From RHKX01 sp046330285 (GTDB taxonomy: Bacteria; Actinomycetota; Thermoleophilia; Solirubrobacterales; 70-9): a stretch of 64,000 nt of DNA. The position numbers and the translations under genes are program-made. The notes under the pieces are model-generated. The model was not told the origin of the DNA. It made no database searches and saw nothing but the letters and a program-made list of their open reading frames with translations. Where the stretch lies: contig JAXLSX010000006.1 of the NCBI GenBank assembly GCA_046330285.1, forward strand, positions 122,810 to 186,809, in the 5' to 3' direction. Positions 45,215-53,549 of the stretch are shown piece by piece (position 1 is the stretch's first letter; each line of letters begins with the position of its first letter).

Positions 45215-45789
45215 AGATCTATACGCGCAAGGGCGACGACGGCACCACCGGCCTCTGGTACGGCGGCAGGCGGCCGAAGTCCGACGCGCGGATCGACGCC
45301 TACGGGACGATCGACGAAGCGGGATCCGCCCTCGGCGTCGCCCGCTCCCTCTGCCGCGCCGGCAAGGAGGAAGTCGAGGGCGACCTGCTCGACCTCCAGC
45401 GCGACCTGTTCGTCGCCGGCGCCGAGCTGGCGGCGGCACCGGAGGCGCGGGACCGGCTCGAGGCCGGCGTCAGCCGCGTCACCGAGGAGATGGTCGCTGC
45501 ACTCGAGCCGGCGATCGACCGCTACATGGAGCGCGTCGAGCTCCCCCCGAAGTTCGTCATCCCCGGCGGCACCGAGCTGTCCGCCGCGCTCGATCTCGCC
45601 CGCGCCATCCTGCGCCGGGCGGAGCGTCGCGTCGCCGCCCTCTTCGCCGCCGAGGAGCTCGAGCCGGAGCCCGTCGTCGCCTACCTGAACCGGGCGGCCG
45701 ATCTCGTCTACGCGATGGCGCGCTACACCGACGTCTCCGACCCGGCGCTGTTCGAGGGTCGCCGCGGCGGGACCGTGGAGCGCGACTGA
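45211..45789 (+). CDS. ATP:cob(I)alamin adenosyltransferase, PduO type
   Basis: 192 residues, GTG start overlapping the DUF1015 stop. MKIYTRKGDDGTTGLWYGGRRPKSDARIDAYGTIDEAGSALG is the N-terminal ATP-binding signature of PduO-type adenosyltransferases. FVIPGGTELSAALDLARAILRRAERRV provides the second conserved segment (R-x-x-x-R-R-x-E-R). The trimeric five-helix bundle transfers adenosine from ATP to Co(I). No cobalamin-dependent mutase or B12 riboswitch is adjacent. Its stop overlaps the OsmC-like start by 1 bp. Confidence 0.95.
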   Translation: MKIYTRKGDDGTTGLWYGGRRPKSDARIDAYGTIDEAGSALGVARSLCRAGKEEVEGDLLDLQRDLFVAGAELAAAPEARDRLEAGVSRVTEEMVAALEPAIDRYMERVELPPKFVIPGGTELSAALDLARAILRRAERRVAALFAAEELEPEPVVAYLNRAADLVYAMARYTDVSDPALFEGRRGGTVERD

Positions 45790-46190
45790 TGCGGGCCACG
45801 GCCCGGCGACGCGAGGGCATGGTCCACGAGGTCGAGATCGACGGCCACACCGTCGTGCTCGACGAGCCGGTCGACGCCGGCGGCACCGATACCGCCCCCT
45901 CCCCCACCCGCCTGCTCACCGCCTCCCTGGCGGCCTGCACCGCGATGACGATCCGCCTCTACGCCGAGCGCAAGGAATGGGACGTCGACGGCCTCGAAGT
46001 CGACGCCGAGTTCGGCGGCTCCCCGCGAGCCGGCGAGACGGCCCGCTTCGACGTAACCGTGTCGCTTCCCGAGGGTCTCTCGGCCGAACAGCGCGAGCGG
46101 ATCATGGTCATCGCCGGCAAGTGCCCGGTGCATCGCATCCTCGCCGCCGGGGCCGACGTCGTCACCACCGAGCGCGCTCCCGCGAACTGA
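45789..46190 (+). CDS. OsmC/Ohr-family peroxiredoxin-like protein
   Basis: 133 residues. The two conserved cysteines are present: LAACTAMTIRLYAERK and IAGKCPVHRIL, plus the Glu/Arg-bearing SPTRLLTASL helix. In the family these Cys reduce organic hydroperoxides, with dihydrolipoyl or thiol partners. Coupled by single-base overlaps to both neighbours, so co-translated with the cobalamin adenosyltransferase and the SDR. This arrangement suggests a small stress or metabolism operon, though substrates are unknown. Confidence 0.92.
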   Translation: MRATARRREGMVHEVEIDGHTVVLDEPVDAGGTDTAPSPTRLLTASLAACTAMTIRLYAERKEWDVDGLEVDAEFGGSPRAGETARFDVTVSLPEGLSAEQRERIMVIAGKCPVHRILAAGADVVTTERAPAN

Positions 46191-47002
46191 TGGACCTCGG
46201 TCTCGCCGGCAGGGCCTGCGCGGTCACGGGCGCCGGACGCGGGATCGGTCGCGCCACCGCCCGCCTGCTCTGTGAGGCGGGCGCCCAGGTCCTGCTCGTC
46301 GCCCGGACCGAGGAGGAGGTCCGCGACGCCGCCGCCGAGTGCGGCCGGGCCGGCGCCCCCGTCAACGGCCGCGCGGCGCACCTGGCCGCCGACGTGACCG
46401 ACCCCGACGCCGCGGAGCGGATCGTCGCCGAAGCCGAGGAGCGGTTCGGGCAGCTCGACGTCGTCGTCAACGGCGCCGGACACGCGACCTGGCGCGACCT
46501 CGACGACATCCCCGACGAGGACTGGCAGAAGGCATGGGACATCAACGTGATGGCACCGATGCGGCTGATGCGCGCCGCCGTCCCGGCGATGGCCGAGCGC
46601 GGCTGGGGCCGGGTGGTGAACGTCTCCTCGACCGCCGGCAAGCGGCCCTCTTCGAAGATGGGCGAGTACTCGGTCGCGAAGGCCGCAGAGCTCTCACTGT
46701 CCCGCCTCTACGCCGAGCGCTGGGCGGGGAGCGGCGTACTCGTCAACGCGGTCTGCCCCGGCCCGGTCAAATCGGAGATGTGGATGGAGCCGGGCGGACT
46801 GCTCGACCAGTCGGTCGATCTCCACGGCCACGCCGGCCGCGAAGAGGGACTGGACGCCGCCGGCTCCTCGCGGCCGATCGGGCGCCTGGCCGAGGTCGAG
46901 GAGATCGCCTCTGTGATCGCTTTCCTCTGCTCGGAGCGCTCCTCCTACGTCCTCGGGGCCGCCTGGGGGGTCGACGGCGGCACCGTCCAGGTGATCATCT
47001 GA
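46190..47002 (+). CDS. Short-chain dehydrogenase/reductase
   Basis: 270 residues from the ATG at 46190. TGAGRGIGRAT is the cofactor TGxxxGxG motif; NGAGHA, the Asn, Ser (VNVSSTAGK) and YxxxK (YSVAKAAEL) complete the catalytic tetrad. C-terminal PGPVKSEMWMEP and GRLAEVEEIASVIAFLCS-...-GAAWGVDGG are classical-SDR features. It resembles the 3-oxoacyl-ACP reductase-like group. Substrate not readable. The start overlaps the OsmC stop by 1 bp. Confidence 0.95.
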   Translation: MDLGLAGRACAVTGAGRGIGRATARLLCEAGAQVLLVARTEEEVRDAAAECGRAGAPVNGRAAHLAADVTDPDAAERIVAEAEERFGQLDVVVNGAGHATWRDLDDIPDEDWQKAWDINVMAPMRLMRAAVPAMAERGWGRVVNVSSTAGKRPSSKMGEYSVAKAAELSLSRLYAERWAGSGVLVNAVCPGPVKSEMWMEPGGLLDQSVDLHGHAGREEGLDAAGSSRPIGRLAEVEEIASVIAFLCSERSSYVLGAAWGVDGGTVQVII

Positions 47003-47553
47003 GCGGCGCCGACCTCTCCCGCGTCTTCCTCGACCCCGACGAGGCGGAGGGCCTGCACGCCCACGGCCGCGACAGCGCCGCCGTCCTCGTCCCGCTCTTC
47101 GGCTGGCCCGACCGGCCCGGCCTGATCTTCACCGAGCGCCGCCACGACCTCCGCCGCCACGCCGGCGAGATCTCGTTCCCCGGCGGCCGAGCCGACCCCG
47201 GCGAGACCCTCGTCGAGTGCGCGCTGCGGGAGGCCCAGGAGGAGATCGGGCTCGACCCCGGCGCGGTCGAGGTGATCGGTGCCCTGCCGCCGACCTCGAC
47301 AGTGGTCACCTCCTACAAGGTCCTTCCGGTCGTCGGTCTTGTGCCGGGTCAACTTGCCCACACGCTCAGTCCGCACGAGGTCGAGCGCGTGATCGAGCTC
47401 GAGCTCGACGAGCTCCGCAGCTCCTACGGGATGCGCCGCCTGATCCGCCGCGGCGTGCCGTTCCGGACGCCGACGTTCGACGTCGAGGGCGCGTTCATCT
47501 GGGGCGCGACGGCGCGGATGCTCCAGCAGTTCTTCGAGCGCCTCGACGGCTGA
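46999..47553 (+). CDS. NUDIX hydrolase, CoA pyrophosphatase-like
   Basis: ~184 residues. No ATG, GTG or TTG exists at a sensible place; a CTG at 46999, overlapping the SDR stop, is the best start, so the exact N-terminus is uncertain. HAGEISFPGGRADPGETLVECALREAQEEIGL contains the Nudix box G-x5-E-x7-REUxEExGU complete. The preceding LRRHAGEISFPGGR is the extra signature of CoA diphosphatases (NudL/NUDT7 type), which cleave CoA to 3',5'-ADP and phosphopantetheine. Last gene of the operon. Confidence 0.85.
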   Translation: MSGADLSRVFLDPDEAEGLHAHGRDSAAVLVPLFGWPDRPGLIFTERRHDLRRHAGEISFPGGRADPGETLVECALREAQEEIGLDPGAVEVIGALPPTSTVVTSYKVLPVVGLVPGQLAHTLSPHEVERVIELELDELRSSYGMRRLIRRGVPFRTPTFDVEGAFIWGATARMLQQFFERLDG

Positions 47554-47570
47554 GGCGCTCCGATGACCGG

Positions 47571-48413
47571 CTAGGGACCGGTCGCGATCGGCGCCCCGAT
47601 CAGGTTCCCCCACTCGGTCCAGGATCCGTCGTAGTTCTTGACGTCCGCTTCGCCGAGGAGCTCGCTGAGGACCAGCCAGGTGTGGGCCGAACGCTCGCCG
47701 ATCCGGCAGTAGACGATGACCGGACCGCCGCTCACGACCCCGGCCTCGGCGTAGACCCGCCGCAGCTCGTCGGCCGGCAGGAACGTCCCGTCCTCGGCGA
47801 CGGTGTCGGACCAGGGAACGAGGACGGCGCCGGGGATGTGGCCGCCGCGCTGTGCGCCCTCCTGCTCGTAGCCGGTCATCGCGATCAGCTCGCCCGTGAA
47901 CTCGAGCCGGCTGCGGACGTCGACGAGGGCGGTGTCCGTCCCGAGCGCCGCGGCCACCTCGTCGCGGTAGGCGCGGATCGAGTCGTCGGGGTCGGCCCGG
48001 TCGAAGCGGGCCGGCGGGTGGGCGACGGGATCGGCACTGACCGGCCGGCCCTCGGCGATCCACTTGTCGCGGCCGCCGTCGAGTAACCGGACCGCATCGT
48101 GGCCGTAGTAGCGGAAGTACCAGTAGGCGTAGGCGGCGAACCAGTTGTGCCGATCGCCGTAGAGGACGATCGTGTGGTCGCGGGAGATGCCACGGGACCC
48201 CATCAGCGCCGCGAACGCGTCCGGCCCGAGGAGGTCGCGGCGGACCGGATCCTGGAGCTGGCGCCGCCAGTCGAAGCCGATCGCCCCCGGGATGTGGGCC
48301 TCCGCGTAGACAGCCGGGTTCTCGTCGACCTCGACGATCCGCAGCGAGTCGTCGCCCAGCCTGGCGGCGAGCCACTCGGTCCCGACAAGCACGTCCTTCG
48401 CGTATCCGGTCAA
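47571..48413 (-). CDS. Thiosulfate/3-mercaptopyruvate sulfurtransferase (tandem rhodanese)
   Basis: 280 residues from the TTG at 48413 (LTGYAKDVLV), which has GAGG five nt upstream; further in-frame upstream codons give an implausible N-terminus. Two rhodanese domains: the N-terminal inactive one (LRIVEVDENPAVYAEAHIPGAIGFDW) and the C-terminal active one with the loop VIVYCRIGERSAHTW, Cys as the persulfide carrier. CRIGERS is the CysA-like active-site loop. It moves sulfane sulfur from thiosulfate to acceptors in the cytoplasm. Convergent with the Nudix gene by 17 bp. Confidence 0.93.
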   Translation of the reverse strand: MTGYAKDVLVGTEWLAARLGDDSLRIVEVDENPAVYAEAHIPGAIGFDWRRQLQDPVRRDLLGPDAFAALMGSRGISRDHTIVLYGDRHNWFAAYAYWYFRYYGHDAVRLLDGGRDKWIAEGRPVSADPVAHPPARFDRADPDDSIRAYRDEVAAALGTDTALVDVRSRLEFTGELIAMTGYEQEGAQRGGHIPGAVLVPWSDTVAEDGTFLPADELRRVYAEAGVVSGGPVIVYCRIGERSAHTWLVLSELLGEADVKNYDGSWTEWGNLIGAPIATGP

Positions 48414-48467
48414 TTTCGCCTCGCTTTCCCGCTGTTCAGGTGCCTCCCGAGACGATAGGGTTACCGC

Positions 48468-48800
48468 ATGGCTGCAGGGAAGCCGTGGTACGGGGAAGGT
48501 GCAGGGACCTCCGACCTCGATGCGATGGGCAACGACAAGCGCCGCCCGGTCATCGGGCAGCAATACGGGGCATCAGCGCGGAAGCGGCTGATCGTCTACG
48601 GGATCGCGATCGCGGTGATCGTCCTCGTGATCGTCGCGTTCATGACGGTGATCAGCGGCGTCGACAACAAGGAGATCGCGCTCGAGGACACCGCGCCCTG
48701 GTCCGGACCCGACGCGCTTCAGGAGGCGCCGCGCGACGTCGACTTCCAGCGCAACGGCCCGACCGACACGATCCCGGCCGACGAGATCCTCAACCGCTGA
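48468..48800 (+). CDS. Conserved actinobacterial single-TM protein
   Basis: 110 residues. A conserved cytoplasmic start (MAAGKPWYGEGAGTSDLDAMGNDKRRPVIGQQYG), one TM helix (LIVYGIAIAVIVLVIVAFMTVI) and a short external tail ending APWSGPDALQ...PADEILNR. The KPWYGEG...DKRRPVIGQQYG signature is common in actinobacterial genomes, function unknown. Divergent from the sulfurtransferase (54 bp between starts) and overlapping the convergent Rossmann-like gene by 11 bp. Confidence 0.8.
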   Translation: MAAGKPWYGEGAGTSDLDAMGNDKRRPVIGQQYGASARKRLIVYGIAIAVIVLVIVAFMTVISGVDNKEIALEDTAPWSGPDALQEAPRDVDFQRNGPTDTIPADEILNR

Positions 48801-49278
48801 GGACGTCGCTCACCGCGGCCGCCATCGCCGCGGCCCAGTCGCCGCCTTCGCGCTCGGCCATGACGACGCGGACGGGGATCATCCACGTCCGCCCGGCCCG
48901 CTCGACGAGTTCCGCCCCGGCGGCGAGCACCGCGGGGTCGGCGCTGCCGGCTCCCTCGAAGACGAAGCCCCGCACCGGAGTGTCCACGAGCTTCTCGAGC
49001 AGGCTCTCGAGCCGCAGCCGGTTCGCCGCCTCGACCTGATCCGGGGTTCCGGTCGCCGAGCCGAGCAGCCAAGCGACGACCGCGACGTCGCCGACGTGGT
49101 CGAGCACGCTGCCGACCCGGTCGGGATCGGCGAGCGCCGGCTCGATCCCGGCCTCCTCGATCGCCGCGAACGATTCCTCCCGCCGGCTCGTCCCGCGGAC
49201 GGCCCAGCCGTCGGCGAGCAGCGCCCGGCCGAGCTCGCGGCCGTGACAGCCGCATCCGACGAGCAGCGCCCGCGCCAC
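48790..49278 (-). CDS. NAD(P)-binding Rossmann-fold hypothetical protein
   Basis: 162 residues. MARALLVGCGCHGRELGRALLADGWAVRGTSRR is a Rossmann GxGxxG-like start (GCGCHG) followed by an acidic/basic strand 2. DVAVVAWLLGSATG fits the region after strand 4. No catalytic Tyr/Lys pair is seen, so it is not a usual SDR; it may be a small NAD-binding protein. Starts 7 bp downstream of the 115-aa gene's stop on the same strand. Confidence 0.7.
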   Translation of the reverse strand: MARALLVGCGCHGRELGRALLADGWAVRGTSRREESFAAIEEAGIEPALADPDRVGSVLDHVGDVAVVAWLLGSATGTPDQVEAANRLRLESLLEKLVDTPVRGFVFEGAGSADPAVLAAGAELVERAGRTWMIPVRVVMAEREGGDWAAAMAAAVSDVLSG

Positions 49279-49285
49279 GGAGCGG

Positions 49286-49633
49286 TCAGCCGTCCTCGCC
49301 GTCGCCGGCCGGCTCGTCGCGGAGGTGGCGGTCGAGCTTCGACAGCGAGCTCTCGTCCATTCGGCCGCGCTGGCGGACCTGCTGGTCCTCGCGGCCCATC
49401 CGCTCGGCGTCGGCCACGGTCAGCTCTTCCGCTCCGCGACGGCGCCGGTACTCGTTCTGGGCGGCGATCATCTGGGCGACGTCGTCCTGCTCGAGCTTGA
49501 ACTCGGTCTCGTAGTCGCGCGTGGGCCGCCAGTCGACGAGGTCGGCTCCGCTGCCCGGATAGGAGCGGGCGAGGAGGACGAGGACCGCGACGATGAAGCC
49601 GACCATCCCGAGGGTGATGAGCACGTAGTCCAT
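49286..49633 (-). CDS. Hypothetical single-TM protein with charged tail
   Basis: 115 residues. One N-terminal TM segment (VLITLGMVGFIVAVLVLLARSY), then a hydrophilic coiled region (TEFKLEQDDVAQMIAAQNEYRRRRGAEELTVADAERMGRE...). No signal for export or enzyme. The layout (short TM anchor, helical cytoplasmic tail) is common in small actinobacterial proteins. No family recognised. Divergent from the aminotransferase gene with 57 bp between starts. Confidence 0.65.
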   Translation of the reverse strand: MDYVLITLGMVGFIVAVLVLLARSYPGSGADLVDWRPTRDYETEFKLEQDDVAQMIAAQNEYRRRRGAEELTVADAERMGREDQQVRQRGRMDESSLSKLDRHLRDEPAGDGEDG

Positions 49634-49690
49634 GCGGTGGCCTCAGGTTAGCCCGTGCGGGCCCGGGATCGGGGGCGGTATGGTCGCGGC

Positions 49691-50491
49691 ATGGGAGCAG
49701 CCAGCCTCGCAAGCGTCGACGGGACGATCCTCCCGCCCGAGGAGGCGACGATCTCGATCCTCGACGACGGCCTGCTTCGCGGCGACGGCGCCTTCGAGGT
49801 GATCAAGCTCTACGGGGACCACCCGTTCCGCCTCGATGACCACCTCTCACGGCTTCGCCGCTCGGCCGACGCGATCCACCTCGACTTCGACGAGAGCGCC
49901 CTCCGGGCCGAGATCGCGGCGCTGCTCGCCGACGGCGGCGACCCCGACGGCTGCCTGCGGATCGTCCTCACCCGGGGCGGCCGGCGGCTGCTGACGATCG
50001 AGGTCGTTCCCGACTGGCCGGCGAGCGCGAGCGTCGCGCTGGTGACGCTGTCGCCGAGCGAGATCCTCGCCGGGGTCAAGTCGATCTCCTACGCCGCCAA
50101 CATGCACGCGACCCGGCTCGCGGCCGAGCGCGGCGCCGACGAGGCCGTCTACGTCGACGCCGGCGGCACCGTGCTCGAGGCGCCGACGTCGTCGATCTTC
50201 TGGACCGCCGCCGACGGCCGCCTGCACACGCCGGCGCTCGACGTGGGCATCCTCGACTCGATCACCCGCGACGTCGTCGTCGACTCGCTCGACGTCGTCG
50301 AGGGCTCGTTCCCGAAGGAGGAGCTGCTCGCGGCCCGCGCCGCCTTCCTCGCATCGACGACACGCGAGATCCAGCCGATCTCGGCGATCGACGACGTCGC
50401 GCTCGAGGTCGTCGGCGACGAGCACGCCGAGGCCGCCTCCGCCGCCCTGCGCGCCGCCGTCGAGCGCGAGCGCGAGGCGGCCGCCGCGTGA
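49691..50491 (+). CDS. Class IV aminotransferase (branched-chain/ADC-lyase-like)
   Basis: 266 residues from the ATG at 49691. The fold-type IV PLP signature is complete: ATISILDDGLLRGDGAFEVIKL start, the PLP lysine in VKSISYAANMHA, and GADEAVYVDAGGTVLEAPTSSIFW (E-x-x-x-x-N/S-F/I phosphate cup). GILDSITRD gives the second cup. It could be a branched-chain aminotransferase, D-amino-acid transaminase or aminodeoxychorismate lyase; residues alone do not decide. No pabA/B neighbour. Followed 4 bp later by the enoyl-CoA hydratase. Confidence 0.92.
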   Translation: MGAASLASVDGTILPPEEATISILDDGLLRGDGAFEVIKLYGDHPFRLDDHLSRLRRSADAIHLDFDESALRAEIAALLADGGDPDGCLRIVLTRGGRRLLTIEVVPDWPASASVALVTLSPSEILAGVKSISYAANMHATRLAAERGADEAVYVDAGGTVLEAPTSSIFWTAADGRLHTPALDVGILDSITRDVVVDSLDVVEGSFPKEELLAARAAFLASTTREIQPISAIDDVALEVVGDEHAEAASAALRAAVEREREAAAA

Positions 50492-50495
50492 GCCG

Positions 50496-51263
50496 GTGAG
50501 CGGCCCCGTCGAGGTCGCGGTCGAGCGCCGCGTCGCCGTCTGCACGCTCGCCGACGTGGAGCACCGGAACGCGCTCGGGCCGGAGCTGGCGGAGGCCCTG
50601 ATCGGCGTCCTCGAGGATCTCGACGCCGACGACGGCGTCCGCGTCGTCGTCGTCGCCGGCAGCGGCGACTACTTCGCGACCGGCCCCGACATCCGCGGCT
50701 TCGCCGCCCGCGGCGGGCCGACGCCGGATGCCGCGATGGCCGACTTCTGGGAGCGACACCACGCGCTCGCAAAGCCGTCGATCGCCGCGGTCGCGGGCTG
50801 GGCGCTCTCGACCGGCTGCGAGCTGGCGCTGGCCTGCGACCTGATGGTCGTCGCCAAGGACGCGACCTTCGGCCTGCCCGAGATCACCTTCGGCCTGATC
50901 CCCGCCGGCGGCGCCACCCAGCGGCTGACCCGGGCGATCGGCAAGCAGCGGGCGATGGAGCTGGTCCTGACCGGCCGCCGGATGACGGGCAAGCAGGCCC
51001 ACGAATGGGGCCTCGCGAACATCATCATGGAGCGCCGCGACGTCCTCGATCAGGCCGTGATGCTCGCCGAGCAGCTCGCCGAGCGGCCACCGCTGGCGCT
51101 CCGGTACGGCAAGCGGGCGGTCCAGGCGGCCGACGAGGTCGGCCTCTCCGAGGGCCTCGAGCGCGAGCGCGAGCTGTTCGCGCAGGCGCTCGCCACCGAG
51201 GACCGGATCGAGGGAGTCGAGGCCCTGCTCGAGGGCCGCAGACCCGACTTCAACGGGAGGTAG
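50496..51263 (+). CDS. Enoyl-CoA hydratase/isomerase family protein
   Basis: 255 residues, GTG start 4 bp after the aminotransferase stop. The crotonase fold shows EHRNALGPELAEAL, the oxyanion-hole FATGPDIRGF and WALSTGCELALACDLMVVAKDATFGLPEITFGLIP. Both active-site glutamates expected of a hydratase are present (CELAL and PEITFG), so hydration of 2-enoyl-CoA is chemically plausible. It may work on branched-chain CoA intermediates made from the adjacent aminotransferase's products; this is inference. Confidence 0.94.
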   Translation: MSGPVEVAVERRVAVCTLADVEHRNALGPELAEALIGVLEDLDADDGVRVVVVAGSGDYFATGPDIRGFAARGGPTPDAAMADFWERHHALAKPSIAAVAGWALSTGCELALACDLMVVAKDATFGLPEITFGLIPAGGATQRLTRAIGKQRAMELVLTGRRMTGKQAHEWGLANIIMERRDVLDQAVMLAEQLAERPPLALRYGKRAVQAADEVGLSEGLERERELFAQALATEDRIEGVEALLEGRRPDFNGR

Positions 51264-51273
51264 AGTCGGCTCC

Positions 51274-53199
51274 GTGAGCCCGTCCGACCCGACCCTCGCG
51301 GCCTGCGAGAGCCACTTTCCGCGGATCGGCTCCTACGGATTCCTCTCCGACTGCGAGACGGGCGCGCTGATGGCGGCCAACGGCTCGATCGAGTGGATGT
51401 GCCTGCCGCGCTTCGACTCGCCCAGCATCTTCGGGGCCCTGCTGGACCGGGCCGCGGGCGCGATGCGCTTCTCGCCCGACGAGCGCGTGCCGGTCGCCCG
51501 CCGCTACGAGCCCGGGACCAACGTGATCGAGACGACCTGGGCGACCGAGACGGGCTGGGTCATCGTCCGCGACGCGCTGATCGTCAACGCCGTCCGGACC
51601 CACGACGGTCGCAACCGGCTCGAGGCCGAGCACATGCTCGTCCGCTTCGCCCACTGCCCCGAGGGCCACGCCGAGATCGAGCTCGTCTGCGAAGGGCTCC
51701 CCGACTACGGCCGCGACCGGGTCGAGTGGGATCTCGACACCGAGCTCGGCGTCGCCAACGCGATGGTCGGCGATCTGCCGCTGCGCTTCCAGGCCGACAT
51801 GGACCTCGAGCTCGACGGCGACGGCAGGCTCTTCGGCAGCCGCCGGCTTGCCACCGACGAGAACGCTTTCTGCGCCTTCACCTGGTCGGACGAGGCGCGG
51901 CTTCCGGGCCAGGCCGGCGAGGCGGCGCGGCAGGTCTACGAGACCGGTCAGGCCTGGCGGCGCTGGCTCGAGCGCGGCAAGTTCCCTGATCACCGCTGGC
52001 GTGGCGAGCTCCAACGGTCGGCGCTGACCCTAAAGGGCCTGATGTACGCGCCGAGCGGCGGCATGGTCGCCGCGCTGACCACCTCGCTGCCGGAGACGCC
52101 GGGCGGCGAGCGCAACTGGGACTACCGCTACACCTGGATCCGCGACGCGACCTTTACGCTCTGGGGCCTGCACGTGCTCGGCCTCGACGACGAGGCCCGC
52201 GACTTCATGGACTTCGTCGAGCGCGTCACCGCCGACGGCGACGGCCACCTCCAGATCATGTACGGGATCGGCGGCGAGAAGGAGCTGACCGAGAGCACCC
52301 TCGACCACCTGAGCGGCTACATCGACTCCCAGCCCGTGCGGATCGGCAACGCCGCCTACTCGCAGCGCCAGAACGACGTCTACGGCGCCCTCCTCGACTC
52401 GATCTACATCCATTCGCGCGCCCTCGGCGGCGTCTCCGACTCGCTCTGGAAGCTCGCCTCCGAGCAGGTCGAGGCCGCCATCGCGATCTGGGAGCAGCCC
52501 GACCAGGGGATCTGGGAGGCGCGCGGCGAGCCCAAGCACTACCTCTCCTCGAAGCTGATGTGCTGGGTCGCGCTCGACCGCGGCACCCGGCTCGCCAAGG
52601 CCCGGGGCGAGCGCGAGCTCGCGGAGCGCTGGGGCGCCGAGGCCGACCGGATCAAGGAGGACATCCTCTCCCGCGGCGTCTCCGACGACGGCATCTTCCG
52701 CCAGCACTACGACACCGACGAGCTCGACGCCTCGACGCTGCTGATCCCGCTCGTCCGCTTCCTCCCGTCCGACGACGAGCGGGTCGTCAAGACGGTGCTC
52801 GCGATCGCCGACGACCTCACCGACATGGGCCTCGTCCTCCGCTACAAGGTCGAGCGAACCGACGACGGCCTCCACGGCGTCGAAGGCACCTTCTCGATCT
52901 GCTCCTTCTGGCTCGTCTCGGCGCTCGCCGAGATCGGCGAGCGCGACCGCGCCGCCCACCTCTGCGAGCACCTCCTGATGATGGGCGGCGCGCTCGACCT
53001 CTACGCCGAGGAGATCGAGCCCCGGACCGGTCGCCAGCTCGGCAATTTCCCCCAGGCGTTCACCCACCTGGCGCTGATCAACGCGGTCTCGCAGGTCATC
53101 ACCGACGAGATGGCGGACGGCCGAGAGCCGGACGAGCGGGCGGTGTTCAGCCAGATGATGGCCGCCCAGGACGACGGGGCGGTCGGTCCGGCTTCGTAG
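51274..53199 (+). CDS. Glycoside hydrolase family 15 protein (glucoamylase/trehalase-like)
   Basis: 641 residues, GTG start, cytoplasmic (no signal peptide). The N-terminal beta-sandwich starts RIGSYGFLSDCETGALMAANGSIEWMCLPRFDSPSIFGALLD, diagnostic of actinobacterial GH15 proteins. The (alpha/alpha)6 barrel has NWDYRYTWIRDATFTLWGLHVLG and EGTFSICSFWLVSALAEIG, with catalytic glutamates expected near ATWE-type segments such as EARGEPKHYLSSKLMCWVALDRG. Family members hydrolyse alpha-linked glucosides, including trehalose in mycobacteria. Substrate not decided here. Confidence 0.94.
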   Translation: MSPSDPTLAACESHFPRIGSYGFLSDCETGALMAANGSIEWMCLPRFDSPSIFGALLDRAAGAMRFSPDERVPVARRYEPGTNVIETTWATETGWVIVRDALIVNAVRTHDGRNRLEAEHMLVRFAHCPEGHAEIELVCEGLPDYGRDRVEWDLDTELGVANAMVGDLPLRFQADMDLELDGDGRLFGSRRLATDENAFCAFTWSDEARLPGQAGEAARQVYETGQAWRRWLERGKFPDHRWRGELQRSALTLKGLMYAPSGGMVAALTTSLPETPGGERNWDYRYTWIRDATFTLWGLHVLGLDDEARDFMDFVERVTADGDGHLQIMYGIGGEKELTESTLDHLSGYIDSQPVRIGNAAYSQRQNDVYGALLDSIYIHSRALGGVSDSLWKLASEQVEAAIAIWEQPDQGIWEARGEPKHYLSSKLMCWVALDRGTRLAKARGERELAERWGAEADRIKEDILSRGVSDDGIFRQHYDTDELDASTLLIPLVRFLPSDDERVVKTVLAIADDLTDMGLVLRYKVERTDDGLHGVEGTFSICSFWLVSALAEIGERDRAAHLCEHLLMMGGALDLYAEEIEPRTGRQLGNFPQAFTHLALINAVSQVITDEMADGREPDERAVFSQMMAAQDDGAVGPAS

Positions 53200-53354
53200 G
53201 CGGGTTGGTTCGGGTGGCACGGCCGGGGGAGGTGCGGCTCCCGGCCTCCGGCGCTATCGGAGTTCGGCCGGGACCCACCCCTCCCCCGGCCTTCGCGCCT
53301 GGCCTGGCGAAGTCGTTGGCAAACCCGTCGTCCCGGGCTTGGGAGAGAGAGCAT

Positions 53355-53401
53355 GCGAGTGGTGGATAAGTGCGTCCCAGACGCACAAATGCACCACTCG
53401 C
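53355..53401. terminator. Long two-part hairpin between convergent GH15 and trxB
   Basis: Outer arms GCGAGTGGTG (53355-53364) and CACCACTCGC (53392-53401), perfect 10 bp. Inner arms GTGCGTC/GACGCAC (53370-53376 and 53380-53386), perfect 7 bp with a CCA loop. A 5x5 internal loop separates them. No U-tract; a bidirectional terminator or structured RNA end is inferred. The rest of 53200-53549 has no gene. Confidence 0.5.
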
Positions 53402-53549
53402 TCGCTCACCCCTCCTCGCCCGCCCGCCGCGGATGCCGCCGCGCCGGCAGTGGCGCGAGGCGCGGGAGGCGCCGGACGGGGCGCCCCGCGACGTGCGTCA
53501 GCACGGCGTGGGGCTGTCCGGCGACAGGACCCGCGCCGTCGCCGACGAC

